From Nitrospirales bacterium (GTDB taxonomy: Bacteria > Nitrospirota > Nitrospiria > Nitrospirales > UBA8639): a DNA stretch of 64,000 nt. Under the pieces are notes generated by a model. The model saw only the letters and a program-made list of their open reading frames with translations, was not told where the DNA came from and made no database searches. Below are positions 8,783 through 17,104 of this stretch, piece by piece. Position 1 is the stretch's first letter; every line of letters starts with the position of its first letter. The DNA lies in assembly GCA_031315865.1 (NCBI GenBank), contig JALDRJ010000002.1:2888001-2952000 (forward strand). Reading direction: 5' to 3'. A program made the position numbers and the translations under genes.

Positions 8783-9618
8783 AGGTTAGCGGGTTTACGT
8801 TCATTCGCAATGCGGTCAAGTATGATTTTCCGATCCTTGAGGCGATCCAGTCGGCGTTGCCGGTGGTCGATGAGTTTATCGTGAATGTGGGAAATTCCGA
8901 GGATGAAACGTTGGCGCTCATCCGTTCGCTGGATGATCCCAAGATTCAGATCATTGAGAGTGTCTGGGACGATACGCTAAAACGTGATGGGCGGGTGCTG
9001 GGCCTGCAACAGGATATCGCCTTGTCGCAGTGTTCTGGCGATTGGGCCTTTCTCGTTCAAGGCGATGAAGTGATTCACGAAGATGACCTTGCCGCTATTC
9101 GTGAGGCGATGAATCAGTATGCCGCCGATGAACGCGTGTTGGGGCTGGTGTTTCGAGTTATCCACTTTAAAGGGGATTATTGGTCAGTCGATCCTTGGAT
9201 GTATCGAAAAGCCACGAGAGTGATCCGGACGAATCAGGGGATTTCTTCTTCTGCTGACGGGTGCGATTTTCGAACGAAACAGTCATCGCGCATGATTAAA
9301 TCCGGCGAGAGCGGCCGGATCATTCCGGCTCGAGTGTTTCATTATGGATGGGTGAAACATGCTGAAATCTTTCGAGAAAAAAAACGGGAGATGGAGGGGT
9401 GGTGGCACGGTGAAACACGGTCGGTCCAGGAATTGGATGAGGCTGCGCGACTACAGGCCGCGTTCCCGAACTATGCAATCTTAAAAGACTATGCGGGGAC
9501 CCATCCACGGGTCATGAGAGAACGAATTGACAAATCACGGAGGCTCAGGCCGCGGCGGAATCGATGGCTCAATTGGGAATTTTACCGTGAAGTCGTGAAG
9601 CATGGGTTTAAAGGATGA
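8779..9618 (+). CDS. Glycosyltransferase family 2 protein
   Basis: A 279-residue GT-A-like protein. The start, VSGFTFIRNAVKYDFPILEA, and DEFIVNVGNSEDETLALI follow the family 2 pattern, and FLVQGDEVIHEDD occupies the place of the DXD motif (here QGDE). It differs from the two WaaE-like enzymes around it. The ATGA overlap with the preceding gene and the overlap with the next start indicate one operon. Donor and acceptor unknown; a role in core or surface glycan assembly is inferred from context. Confidence 0.8.
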   Translation: MKVSGFTFIRNAVKYDFPILEAIQSALPVVDEFIVNVGNSEDETLALIRSLDDPKIQIIESVWDDTLKRDGRVLGLQQDIALSQCSGDWAFLVQGDEVIHEDDLAAIREAMNQYAADERVLGLVFRVIHFKGDYWSVDPWMYRKATRVIRTNQGISSSADGCDFRTKQSSRMIKSGESGRIIPARVFHYGWVKHAEIFREKKREMEGWWHGETRSVQELDEAARLQAAFPNYAILKDYAGTHPRVMRERIDKSRRLRPRRNRWLNWEFYREVVKHGFKG

Positions 9619-10427
9619 TGGCCGGTGGACGCGCGACGCTGGGCGTGGTGGTTATCACGAAAGATGAGGCGAGCAACATCGCGGAATGTCTTGACACGGT
9701 AAAATGGGCAGACGAAATGATCGTCGTGGATGCGCAAAGTACCGATAAAACGGCTGACATTGCTCGCACCTACACCGAACTGGTCTATATCCGTCCCTGG
9801 CCGGGATTTGGGAGACAAAAGAATTTCGGGATCGATCAAGCTCGATCCGATTGGATTTTGATCCTTGACGCTGATGAACGCGTCGAACAGGCGTTAGCCG
9901 AGGAAATACTGGAAATGCTCTCCTCGCCTCCATCGGATGCTGCGGCGTTTCGGGTTCCGCGGCAGAATTATTTTTATGGCCAGTGGGTTCGATGGGGAGG
10001 AGCCTATCCCGATTATCAAATCCGGATTTTTAGGCGAGGACTCGCAACGTATAATGATATCGCGATCCATGAAAATTTGCTGGTTGAAGGGCAGGTCCAG
10101 ACTTTCTCTTCGCCTTTAAAGCATTACACTGAAAGGCACATCACCGATCACTTTCGAAAGTTTAACCTGTACACCTCCCTTGCCGCCTCAGAGAAGCGTA
10201 AATCCTGTCACTCGGTCGCCTGGCATCATCTGATCTGTCACCCCTTCGTGATTTTTTTCAAGACTTATGTTCTGAAGCGTGGCTACCGTGACGGTACGCG
10301 CGGCGTAATTTTTGCGGTGTTTGCGAGTCTGTATACCTTCGTCAAATATGCCAAACTCTATGAGTCAATGCTTACGCCCCCCGAAGGGCGCAGGCGAGGT
10401 TCGAGGGAAAGCGATCGTCACGCGTAA
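9615..10427 (+). CDS. Glycosyltransferase family 2 (WaaE/KdtX-like paralogue)
   Basis: A 270-residue GT-A enzyme with LGVVVITKDEASNIAECLDT at the N-terminus, VDAQSTDKTADI, and the metal site LILDADERV near residue 83. GRQKNFGIDQARSDW and the C-terminal YTFVKYAKLYE match the 6795-7598 enzyme, so the two probably arose by duplication within the locus. Two ATG codons open the frame at 9615 and 9618; the first overlaps the previous stop. Confidence 0.85.
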   Translation: MMAGGRATLGVVVITKDEASNIAECLDTVKWADEMIVVDAQSTDKTADIARTYTELVYIRPWPGFGRQKNFGIDQARSDWILILDADERVEQALAEEILEMLSSPPSDAAAFRVPRQNYFYGQWVRWGGAYPDYQIRIFRRGLATYNDIAIHENLLVEGQVQTFSSPLKHYTERHITDHFRKFNLYTSLAASEKRKSCHSVAWHHLICHPFVIFFKTYVLKRGYRDGTRGVIFAVFASLYTFVKYAKLYESMLTPPEGRRRGSRESDRHA

Positions 10428-10447
10428 TGGTGGCATTGTAGATACGA

Positions 10448-11542
10448 ATGAAAATCGTCATCGCGGCCTGGCATTTAATGAATATGAATGTTGGCTTAGG
10501 TCGGTACACGAAAAATTTGATTGCAGCCCTGGGACGAGTCGATCGGCGACATGACTATGAAATTCTGATGCCGGTCGAGACGACGGCGTTTTTTGCGTAT
10601 GAAAATTTCCGTTACCGTTTTTGTCAGTTTCCGATCCTGAAACGGCGTTTTTGGGAACAGGTGGCGACGTGGCTCGTTGGCCCGTACGATCTGCTGCATT
10701 TCCCTTATGACTCCTGTGTCGTGAGGAAGCGGGGAAAGTTTGTCGTCACGATTCATGACGTGAAACCTTTGCTCTTTCCTCACTCCAGCAACCACATGAG
10801 CATGTCAAAACTCTTCAAACGAATGTTCATGCCTCGTCCCTTCGAAATTATCGACCATGTGATCACGGTCTCAAAAAGCTCTCAGGCTGATATTGTTCGG
10901 CGGCTTGAAGTTCCTCAAGAGCGCGTGACGGTCATTCCTCAAGGCGTGGAACATGACAAGTTTTCCCCGCGAACTGAATTTGTCAACCCTCACGGTCAAC
11001 AGATTCCGTATGTCTTGTCCGTGGCGGGGGCTGATCCCACGAAGAATCTCGTTTCGCTCATCGATGCCTTTTCGCAGCTTCCCGATAACGTTCGTACGCG
11101 TCATCAGCTGCTGTTGATCGGAGATATCAAGCCGCAGGGCACTATACGGGATTTAGTCGACGAGAGAGGTCTGACGCGTCAGGTCGTCTTTACGGGAATC
11201 ATCTCTGATGAAAAGCTCGTACGGTATTATCAAGATGCTTCGGTATTTGTCTTTCCATCTTTGTATGAAGGTTTTGGCCTTCCTGCGTTAGAGGCAATGG
11301 CTTGTGGATGTCCCGTGGTCTGTTCGAATACGTCTTCCTTGCCCGAAGTCGTCGGCGATGCGGCACTCATGGTGACCCCGACCGATGTGACCGCTTTGGA
11401 ACAGTCGATTCGCCAGGTCTTAACCGACGAAAATCTTCGCCACCGCTTGCGTGAAGCAGGGATACGGCAAGCCGGAAAATTCTCCTGGGATCAAACGGCC
11501 AAGGAAACGGTCGCGCTATATGAGCGGGTCGTCTTCGGATGA
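10448..11542 (+). CDS. Glycosyltransferase family 4
   Basis: A 364-residue GT-B enzyme. The N-terminal part MKIVIAAWHLMNMNVGLGRY is of the mannosyl/glucosyltransferase type with the GLGRY acceptor loop; the C-terminal domain holds the canonical E-X7-E motif in PSLYEGFGLPALEAMACG (about residue 280). Twenty bases separate it from the previous gene. It likely adds an outer-core sugar; the specific sugar cannot be predicted. Confidence 0.87.
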   Translation: MKIVIAAWHLMNMNVGLGRYTKNLIAALGRVDRRHDYEILMPVETTAFFAYENFRYRFCQFPILKRRFWEQVATWLVGPYDLLHFPYDSCVVRKRGKFVVTIHDVKPLLFPHSSNHMSMSKLFKRMFMPRPFEIIDHVITVSKSSQADIVRRLEVPQERVTVIPQGVEHDKFSPRTEFVNPHGQQIPYVLSVAGADPTKNLVSLIDAFSQLPDNVRTRHQLLLIGDIKPQGTIRDLVDERGLTRQVVFTGIISDEKLVRYYQDASVFVFPSLYEGFGLPALEAMACGCPVVCSNTSSLPEVVGDAALMVTPTDVTALEQSIRQVLTDENLRHRLREAGIRQAGKFSWDQTAKETVALYERVVFG

Positions 11543-11596
11543 GGAGAGGACTGGCGATCTGCTCGAACGTTCGACTTTTGAAGATGCATTGACGGA

Positions 11597-12670
11597 ATGG
11601 GAACGGCAACGCCTCAACGGATTTTGGTCCTCGCGATTCGCGCCATCGGAGATGTGGTCCTCATTACGCCGATCATTCGAATCCTCAGGCAAGCGTTCCC
11701 TCGTGCCCTTCTGACTGTGCTGGCGAATGGCGCGAGTGCTCGTGTCTTGCAACATAATCCTCATATTGATCGAGTGGTCGAGATTGATCGGGAAACTGAG
11801 CGGCAACTTTCTTTCCCGGTAAGGCTTGGACATTGGAAACGGTTTTTTGCTCAGCTCCGGCAAGATCGGTTTGATACCGTCATTGATCTGTACAGCGGGC
11901 CGAGGAGTGCCCTGTGGGGGTGGCTATCCAATGCCCGAAACCGGTATGGAGAAGATACCCGTCATCGGTTGCGGGGTTTTCTCTATAACCACCGTGTTCC
12001 TGTCGATCGGGATGGCCGTCATCTCATCGAACAAAAATTGGATGTGGTTGTTCCCTTGGTCGGAGCGATAGATCGTTCCCTGGCCAGGTTGGAGGTCTAC
12101 GTTTCCAACGAAGAAGTGCAGCGAGCGCGCCATACCCTGTCGGCATTGAACAGAAAGAATCCACGACTGGTTGGTTTGGTGCCAGGTGCTGGATCTCCAT
12201 GGCGAGTCTGGCCTCATGAACGCTATGCAGAGCTTGGAAACATGCTCGTAAAACAATTTGGTGTCAACATTGTCTTATTGGGGGGAGAAGCCGATCGTTC
12301 GTTGTGTGAATCGATCAACATGAACCTGACAGAACCTTCCTTAGACTTATCCGGACAGACCAGCTTGCGCGAACTGGTTGCGGTGTTGGCTGAGCTCGAT
12401 CTCGTGATTGCGAACGTGACAGGACCCATGCACATTGCCTCTGCCCTCGACAAACCAAGGGTCATCGGTTTGTATGGGGCAGCCGACACTGTGCAGTATG
12501 CGCCTTGGAGTCCTCGTGCAGTCATGATTACCAAGGGCAAGCCACAGGAAGCCTACTGGCAACACGTCGATTACGAGCGTGATTATCAGAGATTGTTGGA
12601 AATTACCGTCGCTGATGTGAGCAAAACGGTTTCGGATGTCATGAAGGAGTGGAACAGTACGGAATCCTAG
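11597..12670 (+). CDS. Glycosyltransferase family 9 (heptosyltransferase-like)
   Basis: A 357-residue COG0859 protein. N-terminal motif ILVLAIRAIGDVVLITPIIR and C-terminal donor motif NVTGPMHIASALDKPRVIGL, in which the usual Asn-Asp pair is Asn-Val. It ends with a Tyr-rich stretch that lacks the Cys cluster found in its neighbours. The next gene starts directly after the stop. As the third of four family 9 enzymes here it probably adds a further heptose or another sugar (WaaQ-like). Confidence 0.82.
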   Translation: MGTATPQRILVLAIRAIGDVVLITPIIRILRQAFPRALLTVLANGASARVLQHNPHIDRVVEIDRETERQLSFPVRLGHWKRFFAQLRQDRFDTVIDLYSGPRSALWGWLSNARNRYGEDTRHRLRGFLYNHRVPVDRDGRHLIEQKLDVVVPLVGAIDRSLARLEVYVSNEEVQRARHTLSALNRKNPRLVGLVPGAGSPWRVWPHERYAELGNMLVKQFGVNIVLLGGEADRSLCESINMNLTEPSLDLSGQTSLRELVAVLAELDLVIANVTGPMHIASALDKPRVIGLYGAADTVQYAPWSPRAVMITKGKPQEAYWQHVDYERDYQRLLEITVADVSKTVSDVMKEWNSTES

Positions 12671-13684
12671 ATGCGCCAGTCTCAGATGGAGCGAATTCTT
12701 GTCATCAAACTTCGGTATATCGGCGATGTCTTATTCTCGACTCCTGTATTACGAAAATTGCGGGAACACTATCCGAAGTCCAGAATTACCTGCTTAGTGA
12801 ATGCAGGAACTGAGGATGTGCTGCGGCACAACCCGGATGTTGATGAGGTGCTCGTTGTCGCTCGTGGTTCGGCGATGTCACAGGTTCGGTTTGGACTGAA
12901 GCTTCGACAGCGATGCTTTGATTGTGTGATTGATCTGACCGACGGGGATCGTTCTGCGCTTCTGTCTTGGGTTTCGGGAGCCAACGTTCGGGTAGGGTTT
13001 AATCGGGAAAACCGCTGGCGCGGCAGACTGTATACGGAGTGCGTCGAAATTCAAGATCAGCATCGGCATATGGTCGACCAACATCTGCAAACCTTATCGT
13101 CGATCGGGACTCCTTTAGGCGAGATTCCCAATCCCACTGTCTTTGTTGGAAAAGAAGATGAACGAAACGCAAGGGATTGGTTGAGTGAATCTGGATTGCT
13201 TGAACGGCGTTGGGTGATGATTCACCCTGCGGCACGCTACTGGTTCAAGGCGTGGCCATTGGAACGGTTTGCGGACCTCATCGACCGGCTGTCGGCGGAT
13301 GGCTTCATGAGCGTTCTTGTGGGACAGGAGCAGGAAAAAGGAGAGAAGATCCAAGCGCTAGCGAATGCCAAGGTCCTCTCGTGTATCGGTCGAACGGACG
13401 TATTAGAACTAGCCGCACTTATGAAACATGCAGCTCTCTTTATCGGCAATGATACTGGTCTTATGCATATTGCCGCGGCCGTTGAGTGTCCGGTCATAGG
13501 TCTCTTTGGACCGACTGATCCGCAGACCTGGGGGCCAAGAGGCAAGCGCACAACCGTGATCTACAAGGGATTAGATTGCCGAGCCTGTTTTCATCCAGGC
13601 TGTTTTCGTGGTGAAGAAAGCTGCATGAAACAGATTTTTGTGGAGGAAGTTCATGCCAGTGCTCTTGAACTGCTTCAAAAGTAG
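12671..13684 (+). CDS. Glycosyltransferase family 9 (WaaQ/RfaQ-like heptosyltransferase)
   Basis: A 337-residue COG0859 enzyme, last gene of the LPS core operon. Motifs: ILVIKLRYIGDVLFSTPVLR at the N-terminus, and NDTGLMHIAAAVECPVIGLF then GPTDPQTWGP for donor binding. A late Cys cluster (CRACFHPGCFRGEESC) is like that of the two upstream heptosyltransferases. The Arg-Tyr-Ile-Gly-Asp motif is the form seen in WaaQ (heptosyltransferase III). It converges on the minus-strand gene at 13730-14791 with 45 bases between, where no clear terminator is seen. Confidence 0.83.
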   Translation: MRQSQMERILVIKLRYIGDVLFSTPVLRKLREHYPKSRITCLVNAGTEDVLRHNPDVDEVLVVARGSAMSQVRFGLKLRQRCFDCVIDLTDGDRSALLSWVSGANVRVGFNRENRWRGRLYTECVEIQDQHRHMVDQHLQTLSSIGTPLGEIPNPTVFVGKEDERNARDWLSESGLLERRWVMIHPAARYWFKAWPLERFADLIDRLSADGFMSVLVGQEQEKGEKIQALANAKVLSCIGRTDVLELAALMKHAALFIGNDTGLMHIAAAVECPVIGLFGPTDPQTWGPRGKRTTVIYKGLDCRACFHPGCFRGEESCMKQIFVEEVHASALELLQK

Positions 13685-13729
13685 TGAACTGTAATTGTAA
13701 GCATGACTCCTTTCTTTTCTCGCTCAGTC

Positions 13730-14791
13730 CTAGGGAAACGCCGAGAGCGGCGCATAGTGCATAGGTATGCCCACCAATTGTTCGAGCCAATCAGCAGTTT
13801 CGTCTTTGCTGAGAGGACAGCGGTTGAGCCTGGCCTCGATTTGAAACTGCCCCCTGCTCGCAACGACGCCAATAATCACCGCCGAATCAATGCCTGAGGG
13901 AAGAATAGAAGCTGTTTGGAATTCGCACAGGGTGGCATAGAGTCGTCCTGTATCTCCCAGTACCGACAGAAGTTCCGGTAACTCTTGCATTTGGCAATGG
14001 GCGGAACAGCGATATACCGACCGCTTGGGAGTCTCGAAGGAGTCAAAATTCAGAAGCTGGTCTTCCGTAAATCCGGTAAGATACGCGCGGACTGATGGCG
14101 GGGACCCTTGATACGTCGCCGCCAATTGGCTGGCGGGGACCAGAAATTCATAGACATCCGGGGAATTGAGCTCAATCTGGCAGGGGCCGAATGCGTCTGG
14201 CCAGGAACAAAACAATGGCGCATCCTCACGTGTGGAACGTACGGCGACTTGTTTACCGTCGATCACCGGGCTCAACGGGAGTTCGAGGGTGTGTATGGCC
14301 GACAAGAATGCGTTGCGACGTTCATCTGCCCATATGGGACGTTGGTGGTCTACCCACGTTTCACCGGGAGCCACGATTTCAGTGGTATGAACCCGTACAC
14401 GGATAAAGGCGTGGGTGTGACGAAATCCAACCCAGAGCATGGCATTGGGCTTGAGGGTGACCATATGTTCGTGAATACGCCAGGGGTGACAGAGTGAGCA
14501 ATAGGTGTTGACCGATCGGTATTGCTGCACGAGCGTGTGGTACTGGCCCGTGAGTAAAAAAAAGTCTCCTTTCCATCCATCCATGACATGAATGAGCGTC
14601 ACATCTTCGAGGGGCCAGGCATCAAGGTGTGCAATTTCTCGAGGGCCATCAACTTCCCACTCTTCGATGTAACAAATCAGGTCTTTTTCAGGGTAAACCG
14701 TCGTGAGCCCGGCTTTGGCAAGCCGCTTGACCGTTTCATTCACTTCCGCGAAGGTGAAAGATGATGAGGTCTCCCAGCGGTGTTCACGCAT
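13730..14791 (-). CDS. Unrecognised conserved-looking protein, 353 aa
   Basis: I do not recognise this protein. It is soluble, with no signal peptide or membrane segment. It has scattered Cys/His pairs (YCSLCHPWRIHEH near residue 98, and YRCSAHCQM near 270) that might bind metal, and many Trp and His. Base composition is like that of its neighbours. The frame is open for over 1 kb and antisense frames are short, so it is very probably coding. It stands alone, between the convergent LPS operon and tRNA-Ser. Confidence 0.7.
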   Translation of the reverse strand: MREHRWETSSSFTFAEVNETVKRLAKAGLTTVYPEKDLICYIEEWEVDGPREIAHLDAWPLEDVTLIHVMDGWKGDFFLLTGQYHTLVQQYRSVNTYCSLCHPWRIHEHMVTLKPNAMLWVGFRHTHAFIRVRVHTTEIVAPGETWVDHQRPIWADERRNAFLSAIHTLELPLSPVIDGKQVAVRSTREDAPLFCSWPDAFGPCQIELNSPDVYEFLVPASQLAATYQGSPPSVRAYLTGFTEDQLLNFDSFETPKRSVYRCSAHCQMQELPELLSVLGDTGRLYATLCEFQTASILPSGIDSAVIIGVVASRGQFQIEARLNRCPLSKDETADWLEQLVGIPMHYAPLSAFP

Positions 14792-14945
14792 GCGTGAGGT
14801 CTTTACCTGAATGGATATTGGCGGGAATTTCGGTTTGAAAAACGTGCGACAGTTCGGCAGATAGAAGAGACGCGAGCAAAGCTTAGAAGGCAGCGTCTTG
14901 AAGGAGAGCCCGCCCTACACGTAATTTATAAATCAAAAGAATAAC

Positions 14946-15037
14946 TGGCGGAGAGGGCGGGATTTGAACCCGCGGTAGGTATTACCCTACGACGGTTTAG
15001 CAAACCGTTGGTTTCAGCCGAACTCACCCACCTCTCC
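14946..15037 (-). tRNA. tRNA-Ser (anticodon GCT)
   Basis: On the minus strand the acceptor arm GGAGAGG (15037-15031) pairs with CCTCTCC (14956-14950), followed by discriminator G and an encoded CCA at 14948-14946. The anticodon arm is ACGGT/ACCGT with loop TTGCTAA, so the anticodon is GCT and reads AGC/AGU Ser codons. A long variable arm (GTAGGGTAATACCTAC) confirms the class II, serine type. The T-arm reads CGCGGGTTCAAATCCCG. Confidence 0.97.
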
Positions 15038-15062
15038 GCTGCTATTTGAGTCGAATCAGGAT

Positions 15063-15091
15063 GTTTTAGACGTTATCAGGGGAATTGTCAA
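15063..15091 (-). promoter_or_regulatory. Sigma-70 promoter for tRNA-Ser
   Basis: Minus strand: a perfect -35 TTGACA (15091-15086), a 17-base spacer and a -10 TAAAAC (15068-15063). The -10 ends 25 bases before the 5' end of the mature tRNA, a normal distance for a short tRNA leader. Confidence 0.65.
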
Positions 15092-15221
15092 TCTGTTTAG
15101 TGCTGTTTAGTGATGAAGGTTGTATCGGATACAACGAGACGAAAATAAAAGGCTTCGACCTAGTTTCATGTTTTGAGATATTTGCTGAGTCCTGGTAGCG
15201 AGCGCGAGCCACTGCCAGGAA

Positions 15222-15434
15222 CTACGCCTGTCCCTGTGGGCCATCGAACGGGGTCTTCTCCCCCTCTGTATTGATAGAATTCACCATACTTTCCATCAAG
15301 GCCGCCAGTTTTTGGTATTGTGGATGATCTGGGGTCAATGGATTTCCATTTTCGTCTCGCATTAGGTCTTCCATGCCGGAAAGGATATCGCCCATTTCTG
15401 GAAAAGGGGAGTCAGGCTTATTTTTTTTGCCCAT
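15222..15434 (-). CDS. Small hypothetical protein, 70 aa
   Basis: The chosen ATG at 15434 gives MGKKNKPDSPFPEMGDILSG and has a good ribosome site, AAAGGAA, nine bases upstream. A longer frame to 15500 would overlap the upstream thiol-protein gene and lacks such a site. The protein is acidic and hydrophilic, with a probable helix around LAALMESMVNSI. It follows the DsbA-like gene by 43 bases and may be in its operon. Function not recognised. Confidence 0.6.
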   Translation of the reverse strand: MGKKNKPDSPFPEMGDILSGMEDLMRDENGNPLTPDHPQYQKLAALMESMVNSINTEGEKTPFDGPQGQA

Positions 15435-15477
15435 GATTACGTTCCTTTGCTGATGACGGATGGAGGATAATGAGTAC

Positions 15478-16119
15478 CTAGGAATTTTTGTCTTGCTCAA
15501 GAATGCTGCGAATAATGGTTCTGAGATTTTCTTCCGTTAAGTTCGCGACTCTCATATTGCCATCGATAACGACGGTAGGGGTGTGCGTGACTTTGATTCG
15601 TTCCCCCCAGGCCTTCCCCTCTTCAAGCGTTCGAAATGGAGCGCCGCTCGCCAACCCTTCTTCAAAAGAGTCGACATCGAGGCTCAATTTCTGGAGTAGC
15701 AGGCGCCGAATAGTTTTATCGAAGACCTCAATTTTTTTCCCATGGATAGAGTCGAAGAGTTCTTTCTTCATCTCGGGGCCTTTCCCCATGCTGACCGCTT
15801 GCTCGTACATCTCAAAAGCCGTCGGGAGTTTACCCGGCATGACAGGAAATCCAATTAATCGCGCTTCTAACCGGTCACCAAATTCCTCTTTGAGCTTTGT
15901 GACCACGATACGTTCGAACATATGGCAATGCGGACAATAAAAATCCGCGAATTCATAGAGAATGACCTTGCCTTTTTCATGCTTGGATGGTTCATCCTCG
16001 AGAAGCTCGAATTCTCCTTCGGTCGCGGCTCCACTTGATGCCAGGGCCGGAATCGGGAAGAATAGTGCGAGCATCAAGGCGAGTATCGAGATTGTGGAAT
16101 GCGCGGGTCGCTTTGCCAT
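15478..16119 (-). CDS. DsbA/DsbG-like thiol:disulfide interchange protein
   Basis: A 213-residue periplasmic thioredoxin-fold protein. A signal peptide covers about residues 1-27 (ISILALMLALFFPIPALA). The active site CPHC lies at about residues 62-65 in FADFYCPHCHMFE, the DsbA form. THTPTVVIDG near residue 185 holds the conserved cis-proline of the fold. It should oxidise or shuffle disulfides in exported proteins. No dsbB is nearby. The start ATG is preceded by AAAGGAA. Confidence 0.9.
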   Translation of the reverse strand: MAKRPAHSTISILALMLALFFPIPALASSGAATEGEFELLEDEPSKHEKGKVILYEFADFYCPHCHMFERIVVTKLKEEFGDRLEARLIGFPVMPGKLPTAFEMYEQAVSMGKGPEMKKELFDSIHGKKIEVFDKTIRRLLLQKLSLDVDSFEEGLASGAPFRTLEEGKAWGERIKVTHTPTVVIDGNMRVANLTEENLRTIIRSILEQDKNS

Positions 16120-16231
16120 TCGTATTCCTTTCTGATGAGAAGCTCTTAGAATTCAAGTAATCTCTTCATCAGGCTACCATGACGAAGCCGAGGGTTCAAC
16201 CTTGGCCATATATGGCGCAGATGAAGCTATG

Positions 16232-16607
16232 CTACGAATCCGCTGAGCCATGAGATGACAACCATACCCCGGCTCAGCCACGCATTCGACGAGCCATGTC
16301 TGTTGGTCGGTGGCGGCTCTCCTCAGCATCAGTGGGTTTGATTGTATGAGTGGGTGTGTTGAACAATGAAGCTATCAAAGGCCATATTTCGTTAGAACGA
16401 CGTTGTGAGTCAGCAGCGTCGGGGCGGTTCAAAAAAGTTCGCCCAGCAAGGCCACAGGCATTTTGACGCGCGGAGCGTACTGGCATTACGTGAGCACGGC
16501 AAAATGGAGAGAACGCCGCTGGCGGCTTTTTTCAACTGCCCCTGAGTTATGATCGTGTCTGCTGGAACCGGGCTGAGGTTGGTTGAGTGAACGAACAGAC
16601 CTGTCAT
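16232..16607 (+). repeat. Degenerate two-copy repeat, copy A, interrupted by about 205 bp
   Basis: Bases 16232-16342 align with 60194-60302, and 16549-16607 with 60312-60371, with shared blocks such as AATCCGCTGAG, ATGACAACCATACC and ATCGTGTCTGCTGGAACC. Between the two parts, copy A carries about 205 extra bases that include a REP-like palindrome. On the minus strand both copies begin with ATG followed by a shared peptide pattern ending VPADT, so the element may be a decayed small gene. The rest of the 16120-16700 gap shows no gene. Confidence 0.75.
16424..16540 (+). repeat. REP/MITE-like palindromic element
   Basis: The left arm GTTCAAAAAAGTTCGCCCAG and the right arm GCTGGCGGCTTTTTTCAACT are imperfect inverted repeats about 80 bases apart, with G+C-rich sequence between. 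From memory this resembles a repeat common between genes in Nitrospira genomes. It lies inside copy A of the repeat above, so it may have inserted there. A 21-base fragment matching its right arm is at 23661-23681. Confidence 0.6.
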
Positions 16608-16700
16608 GGTTTGCCAATTATGTCGTATAGCAGGTTAGTGTAGACAGCAGCTTGGGAAAGGTATTTTTTATCATGAATTGTTATGAAGGAGGGTTGACGG

Positions 16701-17021
16701 ATGCTCGTGAAGAGTCTTGATGATTTTCAGGAATTCTCGCAAGAAAAAATGAAAAAACATAATGTGTTTCTGTCGCCGAGGTTTTTCTGTGATGTGTATT
16801 GTCTTGAACCATCACAGGAACAAAAAGGACATGTTCATGCCGACCAGGATAAAGTGTATGTGGTGATAGAAGGGGAGGGAACGTTTCAGGTCGGGCAAGA
16901 AAAGCAAGTGCTAAGCGAAGGACAGGCCACGATGGCGCCTGCCGGCGAGGAACATGGGCTGGTCAATCATACGGATCGACGGCTTCGAGTCCTGGTCTTT
17001 ATGGCGCCAAACCCATCATAA
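16701..17021 (+). CDS. Cupin-domain protein
   Basis: A 106-residue single-cupin protein. Motif 1 is GHVHADQDKVYVVIEGEG and motif 2 is APAGEEHGLVNHT; the metal ligands are probably the His of HVHAD, the Asp/Glu region that follows, and the His of EEHG. A strong Shine-Dalgarno site, GAAGGAGGG, precedes the ATG. Small cupins of this type often have unknown substrates; sugar binding, dioxygenase or isomerase activity cannot be told apart here. It stands alone, divergent from the thiol-protein gene. Confidence 0.85.
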   Translation: MLVKSLDDFQEFSQEKMKKHNVFLSPRFFCDVYCLEPSQEQKGHVHADQDKVYVVIEGEGTFQVGQEKQVLSEGQATMAPAGEEHGLVNHTDRRLRVLVFMAPNPS

Positions 17022-17104
17022 AGGCGAGAGACCTGATGTGGAAGAGGTGAAAGGGAGGGAACGACCGTAATACCTCTTCAAAAAACTACGGCAGGGCCAT
17101 ATCG

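Noticed and set aside
14108-14497. Plus-strand open frame of 129 codons
   Set aside because: It lies wholly antisense to the 353-residue protein and is a shadow of that frame.
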